64,000 bases of DNA, taken from assembly GCF_022376445.1 (NCBI RefSeq), contig NW_025954997.1, forward strand, positions 124,001 through 188,000. The letters are read 5' to 3'. Source of the stretch: Fomitopsis serialis. Its lineage: Eukaryota > Basidiomycota > Agaricomycetes > Polyporales > Fomitopsidaceae. Shown piece by piece: positions 57,371-64,000 of the stretch. Under the pieces are notes generated by a model. That model was not told the origin of the DNA. It did not search any database and saw only the letters and a program-made list of their open reading frames with translations. The position numbers were made by a program, and so were the translations under genes. The first letter of the stretch is position 1. The number at the start of each line of letters is the position of its first letter.

Positions 57371-59015
57371 TCAAGGAGCCCCTCCCCGAGGACCACCGCG
57401 ACCTCTCCCTCTCCCGCGTCTACCGCCCCTACCACCAACCCCAGGCGTTTCTTCCTGAATAACACCATCCGTAGCAGGAGTAGCACCTCCAACCGCTCCA
57501 TCCCGAGTCAAAATCTTCGGCGTCGGAGTCGTCACATCTCTCTGCAGGATAGTAGGCGGCGCAGCCGGCTGGCCAGCACGCTTCTCCTTCGTCTTGGGTG
57601 CGGCCTCGCCGGGGGCGGACGGTGTATCAGCTGTACCCTTGTCCTTGTCCTTGTCTTGCGCTTGGCCACGCCGCGGAGGACGTCCACTGACGCCGGCACC
57701 GCTGAGCGCGGCCTCGAACTGGCGCGAGCCGAGCCCGAGGACGGGGCGCCGCCGACTGGGACCCGACTGAGCAACTGCCGCTGCGTCTCCGGACGTCGAT
57801 GTAGACGCATCCGCACCAGGCTGAGAAGGCAACGCGGCAGGGGAAGGCGTCGCAGCTGCGCCAGGCGCGGGAGCGGGAGAGTGCTTTGGCTGGCGTTCCC
57901 GCGGTAGGCGAGGAGCCTTTGCAGACTGACCGGGCTGCGCTGGTTTCGCCTGCCCTTGGGTGGTCGGGGTGGGAGCGGGAGTCTTCGCCCCGGGAGCAGA
58001 TGACGACGCTGCAGGCTGCTGGGCTGCCTTCGCCGCGGCCTTCTTCGCCTTCTTACCGAGCGGTTGTTCAGCTGGCGCAGGCTTCGCGGCGCCACCTGCT
58101 GCGGACTTCTTCTCGTCTTTCTTCTTTGCTGAGGCGGCGACGGAGGCGTCCTTGTAGTGCGCATGGTTGCGGAGGATGGCCTCCTTGTCCTTCTGAGCGG
58201 ACTTCTCCGCTTTAAGGGCTTCGAGCAGGGGCGTGGTGGTCGGTTGCGGAGGTGGCTGCGATGCTGCAACTGCGTGCGGAGCGAGGTCATTCGTACATTA
58301 GGCGACAAAGGAAAGATGTGGCGACGCACTCAGAGTCTCGATCGTCTCTCCGTCAACTGGCTTCGCGCCTCCCTCTTGCAACGACTTCAGGAACGATATG
58401 TAATCCTCGTCTGCGAACTGATGAGCGTCGCTTTGTGAGAACTATTGCCCGCACGCACCTTTCTCGATCGTACCCGTTCTGCCATCTACTTTCTTCTTCT
58501 CGGAGGGGATCTTCTGGTATGGCGAGAACTCGACCACGGCGATAGACTCGTTCCCTGGCGCGACAGATGTGAGCCCATACGCACGCCGCACGGGACAGGG
58601 CGCACCTGCTTTGTCCCGGAAGAGATGGCCATCATAGTCCCTGCTGAATACAGCTAGCTGATCCTCGTTTCTGAATGCGATGTAGGCACGAGACGGGATG
58701 TTCTCCTTGTTCACTCTAATAGACAATCGACGTCCTGCCTTCGCGCGCGACACAGGATAGTGTAGAGCGTGCTTACCGCTTCCTGAACTTGCCCTGATAG
58801 TAAGCCTTCCATTGAACGGTCTCATCGGTGACCCATTGTTGCACGCTTTGCCAAAAGATATCCTCTGGCAGATTTGGAGGCAGACGGCGCACTACGGTCT
58901 TCAGTCGCTCTGTCTGCGGCTTGTTCGCACTCTTCTGCCGTTTCTCCTTCTCTTTCGCTTTCCCCTTCGAGTTTGGGCTAAGAGACAGCTTCGGCAACTC
59001 CGCAGGCATAGACAT
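57371..59015 (-). CDS. UPF3: Nonsense-mediated decay factor UPF3 (Smg-4/UPF3 family)
   Basis: Start MSMPAELPKLSLSPNSKGK (59015; a second Met two codons later is possible). The N-terminal RRM-like Smg-4/UPF3 domain reads LKTVVRRLPPNLPEDIFWQS, WVTDETVQWKAYYQGKFRKR, KENIPSRAYIAFRNEDQLAV, FSRDYDGHLFRDKAG, VVEFSPYQKIPSEKKKVDGR and GTIEK. A long low-complexity Ala/Pro/Lys region follows (KAEKSAQKDKEAILRNHAHY; GKKAKKAAAKAAQQPA). The C-terminus is RGG-rich (GGRGRRGRGRG-like), ending at 57371. UPF3 links exon-junction or terminating ribosomes to UPF2/UPF1 in mRNA surveillance. The prominent long frame on the same strand at 57.5-58.3 kb is a shifted shadow of the Ala/Pro-rich part. Confidence 0.88.
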
Positions 59016-59262
59016 ACAAGTCAATGGCAAAATAGTATGCGTGAATTGAACGGATGTCAAGGGAGGGTGGACTTGGGGAAGGTCAAGGGAAGGTCAAGGT
59101 CACCTACCAAAGCTCTACGTATGAGTGGCGTTTTCGTGAAAAATTACTTACTAGGTAGGTCGTACTCTTGTGTACTTAGTTATAGTGATGCGACTTACAT
59201 TCGCGCGCGATGTGCGTCGCTGCTGGTCGCACTTTGCGTGTTCCACTGTACTCGTACACTGT

Positions 59263-59556
59263 GACGACTTACTCATGCACTACGACGACTTACTCGTGCG
59301 CATACCGACTTACTCGTGCACTGCGCCAACTTACTCGTGCGCTACACCGACTTACTCGTGCACTACACCAACTTACTCGTACGCTACGCCGACTTACTCG
59401 TACGCTACGCCGACTTACTCATGCAGTATACCGACTTACTTGTGCATTACACCGACTTACTCATGCAGTATACCGACTTACTCGTGCATTACACCGACTT
59501 ACTCATGCACTGTGTTGACTTACTCGTACACTACGCCGCCTTACTCGTACAGTATA
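59263..59556. repeat. 21-bp minisatellite, 14 units
   Basis: Fourteen consecutive units of about CCGACTTACTCGTGCACTACA with substitutions but constant 21-bp spacing. Looser CTTACTCG-type copies continue to about 59735. Because 21 is a multiple of three, long open frames appear in all plus-strand frames; I do not regard them as genes. The array lies 350 bp upstream of the integrase gene. Confidence 0.92.
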
Positions 59557-59909
59557 TACCCAGTTAACTCACTTTACCCGGCGTAGTCTGTACTCGGTAG
59601 CTGACTTACTCGTAGTGAGACTTATTCGTAGCAATCATACACTTACTGTAGCTGGCTTACTCGAGCCGCGGCGATCATACACTTAGCACTACTGACTTAC
59701 TCCGAGTTGATACACTTACACCTTGCTGAATTACGCATTGATCGTACACTTACAGTCGACTTGCCAGCGGCTGCATCATAGGGTGCGTCCGACAGGTGCT
59801 TGCCCACTGTTAATCCGATCTCTGATGGTGCCGCAGCTTTCACTGGCAGACAACGAACCCCAGCATCCTCCGAGTCCTTCAGGCTTGCCCTTCCGTTTTG
59901 CCGACCAGT

Positions 59910-61936
59910 ATGGATCACAACACCCGCGGAATCGATTCTTCTCGGGACCAGCAGCTCTTGAACGAGTTTCGTCTGCGGTATCATCAGTATGTGCGGAATG
60001 TTGAAGATATCACGGTGACTTCGTCCGACCCTACTGTCATTGCTCGTCTTGGCGATGACATTATGCAATTCAGCCAGCTTGTTGAACAGGTAAGCCTTCT
60101 TATACCTAACATACTGCAAGCTGACGATTACCTTGATCTTTCTCCAGAATGCCAGTGTATTCGATGCTTCGGAGCTTACGATCATGCGGGATAGTCTTGG
60201 ACTCCTTCGTCATGATGTCCACCTCCTCCACAGTGACAGCCTCGATCAATCTCATCATGGCAGGCCTGTCATCCTCACCCAGGTCCATGGTGGTGGGCGT
60301 GGCCGACCAAGGCTTGTCATCGACCCGACGTGGCTCCGCTGGGCATATGGCCACAAGTCTATCGCGGATATAGCGCGTTTTTTAAACATACACCGATCTA
60401 CTGTACGAGCTGCTCTCATTGAGTATGGCATCAGCGAGTGCCGGTCTGATCCATTCGCTGGACGCGAAGGTGAACCGAGCTACGACGATGGCAGGAGCAG
60501 TATGGAAGAGGTGGAGAACAACCCAGGCGATGGCACACATGATGGATATGCTTCCGAATCTTCGGATGAGCATAACCAGGACTCCGAGACCAGGTATGCA
60601 AGTCTTTGCCGAGAGATACAGAGGAATCACGACTTCTTTCAGGGTTTCCGAGGCAGACAATCTGGCTGCAGATACTAGCTCCCGGGTCACCTCCTATACC
60701 CGACCTCTCACCGACATCAGTGACGACGACCTTGACACCGCTGTCCGGGAGCTCCGGGTACATTACCGCCGCGCCGGGGCTACCATGATGGTTGGCTTTT
60801 TGCGGGGGACTCTGGGCATCCATGTCTCGAAAGCGCGGGTGAGGCAATCCCTGCTTCGAATCGACCCTGTGCGGCGCGTGTTCGATCGCATCCGCATTGA
60901 ACGCCGCAAGTACCAGGTAGCTGGTCCGAACGCTCTCTGGCACCATGACGGCCAACATGGTATGTCTGTTTCGGTGTAGGTCGCAGCGATTGCCTTCTGA
61001 CGCACGCGGTGCAGGTCTTATTCGCTGGCGCATCGTCATACATGGATTCATTGATGGCTACTCAAGGCTTATTGTGGGTCTGCGCGCGAGCAACAACAAC
61101 CGAGGCTCAACTGTTCTTGATGTCTTTCTCAACGCCTGCCGAGTTTTTGGAGTACCGTCTCGTCTTCGTGGAGACCATGGCACGGAGAACATCGAGACAG
61201 CATGCTGGATGGACGATCATGTAGGGGCTGGAAGAGGCTCGTACATCTGGGGGCGGTGGGCCTATTCATGTGCCTCTACTACACACTGTACTTATTCTCG
61301 TCGCTTGCATACAGGAGCATCCACAATGTTCGAATCGAGCGCCTATGGGTCGATGTCACAGCGCAAGTAACATCAAAATGGGCCGACTTCTTCACGGACC
61401 TCGAGCTCCGCCATGGGCTGAACATCAACAACATCGACCACATTCACCTCCTGCACTATCTCTTCCTACCCCTGATCAACACAGAACTGCTGTATTTCGT
61501 CTCAGGCTGGAACCACCACACTATTTCTGGTGTAAATCGTACACCTTCCGATATGTTCGGTTGGGACATGTATGTCCACGGTATCCGTGGTGGCCAACTT
61601 CCTCCACATCAGCAGCTGTTGACAGACGAAGAACTCGAGTATTATGGGGTCGACTTCGAGGGTCTCGGAGAGGATGCCCTATTGGGCTCTCGCGAGGCGA
61701 ACAACCCAGAAGACGAAGGTGTCTCATCATTTCTAGGCCGCATACCACCTGCCGAGCGCCTTAACACCATCGCAGTTGAGACTGGCGACACGAACTGGCC
61801 AGAGGAGCTGATTCAGGGTTTGCAGGGCCTGAAGTATGCAGTGCAAGGCCGCGCAGACGACGAGTCCCTGACTGGATTATGGACAGCTTCTCTCGTCCTC
61901 ATGTGTACTTACTTTGGTGATGTTATGACGAATTGA
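59910..61936 (+). mobile_element. DDE-type integrase/transposase gene with N-terminal HTH
   Basis: Five exons (introns 60090-60147, 60594-60642, 60960-61014 and 61256-61314), all joining in frame to about 600 aa starting MDHNTRGIDSSRDQQLLNEF. A helix-turn-helix follows the GRPRLVIDP linker (SIADIARFLNIHRSTVRAAL). The integrase core shows WHHDGQHGLIRW (first Asp), IHGFIDGYSRLIVGLRASNN, RGDHGTENIE (second Asp), GRGSYIWGRS and NVRIERLWVDV (Glu), a DDE triad in the rve-like style found in many agaricomycete and metazoan elements. Acts in the nucleus on DNA ends if active. The frame and triad are intact, so recent activity or domestication is possible. I did not find terminal inverted repeats or a target-site duplication. 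Confidence 0.85.
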
Positions 61937-62872
61937 AAACAACTACCATACAGAATGCAGGCTAAGAGGCCAATGGAAAGGCAAAACCATGCCACTACGA
62001 AGACAAGGCAAGTACAATGCTAACATAGACTGGTGCGCGCAAACACGCACCCTGTCCCTGTATCTCCCTCCTTCACACTCTCGCCCTCATCCGCGCCATG
62101 GCACACCCGACTTGCATCTCCTCTTTGATCTATCATGCCGTGTTCGTGGCACTCTACCCGCTGCCTAACTTCACCTTTGCTGGTCCTCCGACACGCGCCT
62201 TCGCTCTCACCGAAACATGCCGTGCACCCGGCAGCGCCCATTCTGTCTACCACTGCCCATTCTCCCTTTCCTCTGCGCACAGCCGAAATTCTGCATCTGC
62301 ACGCCCGCCCGGTCTCGTCTTCTCCATGCGTGCCCTCTCGCACACCGCACCCGCTCTACTTCACTCGCTCTGAGCATGCGCACTTGGCCTTGTGCGGGAC
62401 CCGCCGCGCCGGCGCCCGCCCGCCTCTCGTTCACCTCGCTAACGCATCCTGCACCGCCAAACCCGCCGACTGCCGCCTCTCCGACCTCACGCAGCGTCGC
62501 ATGTTTCGCACTCTTGTCCAGCGCCCCGGCCCCCGAACCGCCCTCCTGTGTGCGTATAGCCACCCTGGCCCCGCGCTCGTCCGCCCCGCACTCACCTGCC
62601 CTGCGCGAGCCTACGCGCCGCCATGGATTCTACCATCTGCCTCCCGCGGGCCGGCCACGCATCTGGCATCGTTAATATCTCGTCCTTCGACGCCCGCGCA
62701 GTCTCCCTCGCCCTGTTCACCCTCGCCCTCACCTTCTCCTGCACCAACTCGAACGACCATCCACCCATCTGCCTCAGTTCCATCGCCCGCGCACGAGCAC
62801 GTCTTGCGCGACCGCACGCGCCACGGCGGTGTATCCGAGGCCGAGAATCTCCGCGAGCGAGCCCGCGCCGCA
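61937..62872. other. GC- and pyrimidine-rich stretch without recognised gene
   Basis: Plus strand strongly C/T-rich from about 62.2 kb. This opens long Pro/Arg/Ser- or Gly/Arg-rich frames on both strands. No domain recognised. Confidence 0.4.
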
Positions 62873-63974
62873 TCAGGCGCTCAGCGCAAACATCGTGCCG
62901 CCTCCGCACGCAGCAGCCTTGCCCTTCCCGCCGTCCGCAGCGTAACGCGCATGCGAGGAGACCATCGCCAGACTAGACTTGCCGTTGTCGTGTGCAGCTG
63001 ACGTCGCGGGCGCCGAACGGAGCATCAAGTCCGCGGTACCCTTGGACTTGCCTGGCCAGGTGATCAATTCGCAGCCGCAGGCGCATTCGGACGGCGCATC
63101 TACGGAGGTGACGGGGTCCGCCTGGTGGGAAGATGGCGTGGCCGCCGGCTGACTGCTCGAGGTGGAAGCAACAAGTGGCGCAGGGAGCACGGCCACGGCG
63201 AAATCCTTCAGAGACGACCGAACGAGTCCCGATGCCGCCGGGTTCAGACTCAGTTGCGGGGTTGAATGGTTGATGGACACGCTGACCGGCGGGAAGGCGA
63301 ATGTGGGCGTCGCCTGTTGAGGCTGCGAGGATACGACTGTGATGAGGGGTGGAGGAGCCCTTGATCGCGTAGCCGAGGACGGCGGACAGAATCGCGAGAC
63401 TGACAATGGGTGTGGGCACCGGCGTCAGCTGGAAGAGTATTTTCCATGACGTGCATCGTGAAAGCATGCTTCGAAGCGATCCGTTGCGTGAAGCGGGGAG
63501 ATTGCTGCACCTCTCCTGCAAACAGCGGGTGCAAGGCGCGAGCAAGCTGCTCGGGTGCGACGCGTTTACATCGACGACAGAGGACGAGCAACGAGACGCT
63601 GGCACAACCTTGCACTGTGAGATGTTGAATGTATCCCATTGCTGCTCGGCGCCGAGGAGTACCGGGGTGAACGAGGATGGCTGGTTGTCCCGAGCGAAGC
63701 TGATGGATGGAGACCGCACGTCGCTTGTTGGTAGTCGGGTACGGGTCGTATCGATCATCCGCTGAACGTAACACCAGTTATGAATGATAGAGCAAACTCT
63801 TAGGCGCAGCGCCCTCTTCCGCTTGCTCGTCCTAATGGCACTTGGCGTTGGAGGTGGAGTATACCGCCGTGAGGATGCAGCGGGAGAGCCGACCGCAGAT
63901 GATGGCTGTCTCACTCCAGTGTCAGTCCAAGGATCAGGGAGACAACAAAGTGATGGAACATACGACATCGACAT
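62873..63974 (-). CDS. Hypothetical protein, possible membrane segment, frame break
   Basis: A minus-strand frame from 63974 passes through SFTPVLLGAEQQWDTFNISQ and ends its plausible part with a hydrophobic segment (TPIVSLAILSAVLGYAIKG). The sequence then makes more sense in the adjacent frame (PPLITVVSSQPQQATPTFAF, SVSINHSTPQLSLNPAASGL). One lost C in a C-run near 63350-63360 would join them. The C-terminal part has ECACGCELITWPGKSKGTAD and a Gly/Ala-rich end at 62873. No family recognised. It may extend or be spliced differently at the right edge. The hydrophobic run suggests one membrane span. Confidence 0.35.
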
Positions 63975-64000
63975 CCATCGCTGGACTATCCAGCATGCTC

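Noticed and set aside
57532..58329. 265-aa Arg/Ser/Pro-rich minus-strand frame
   Set aside because: A frame-shifted shadow of the Ala/Pro/Lys-rich part of UPF3; the correct frame gives a typical UPF3 linker continuing into the RGG end.
59263..59556. CRISPR-like array
   Set aside because: No alternation of constant repeats and unique spacers; it is a continuous 21-bp tandem repeat in eukaryotic DNA.
59170..59586. Long repetitive Thr/Tyr- or Leu/Val-rich open frames
   Set aside because: They are produced by the 21-bp minisatellite, whose unit length keeps all plus frames open; no start context or domain.
62135..63001. 288-aa Pro/Ser/Arg-rich plus-strand frame
   Set aside because: Composition follows from the C/T-rich strand; long frames also open on the other strand; no domain or signal.

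Overview
The window looks like nuclear DNA of an Agaricomycete (mushroom-forming basidiomycete), probably a wood-decay polypore type. Evidence: many short GT-AG introns (about 40-65 nt), very small exons, basidiomycete-type sesquiterpene synthases, a Kre9/Knh1-like GPI wall protein, and expanded BTB, F-box and coiled-coil lineage families. I saw no prokaryotic operon structure and recognised no tRNA or rRNA gene.

Layout. 0-1 kb: 3' part of an F-box/LRR-type gene. 2.2-3.3 kb: sesquiterpene synthase 1 (-). 3.3-6.4 kb: nothing recognised. 6.4-11.6 kb: tandem pair of secreted GH27 alpha-galactosidases (-). 12.3-13.0 kb: QCR8 (-). 14.1-14.9 kb: glutathione transferase (-). 15.9-17.2 kb: NmrA-like NAD(P)-binding protein (+). 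17.4-25.1 kb: five tandem BTB/POZ paralogues (+). 25.2-29.2 kb: decayed MOV10/SDE3-like SF1 helicase copy A (-). 30.2-31.1 kb: GPI wall protein (+). 31.3-34.1 kb: ORC3 (-). 34.8-37.2 kb: N-terminally short helicase copy C (+), convergent with BTB-6. 39.2-43.1 kb: helicase copy B (+), convergent with BTB-7. 45.1-46.2 kb: sesquiterpene synthase 2 (-). 47.9-48.7 kb: F-box pseudogene. 49.4-56.8 kb: three paralogues of a coiled-coil/TWxYCGxYxC family, with SYF2 between two of them. 57.4-59.0 kb: UPF3. 59.26-59.56 kb: a 21-bp minisatellite, followed by a transposon-type DDE integrase gene (59.9-61.9 kb). 62.9-64 kb: one uncertain hypothetical gene.

The window mixes housekeeping genes (QCR8, ORC3, SYF2, UPF3) with a very dynamic duplicated compartment. 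The most striking structure is a cassette of a MOV10-like helicase and a BTB gene in convergent orientation. It occurs three times: copy A/BTB-5 inverted, copies C/BTB-6 and B/BTB-7 direct. Six of the seven BTB genes have a CACGTG E-box 80-280 bp upstream of the ATG. All seven share one intron position and a C-terminal four-cysteine signature.

Caution: about ten genes, including ORC3, which should be essential, show isolated single-base frameshifts, several in homopolymers. I suspect residual base-level assembly indels, so pseudogene calls based only on frameshifts are provisional. Gene models come from reading splice sites and matching paralogues by eye. Family assignments come from memory of motifs, without a database search.
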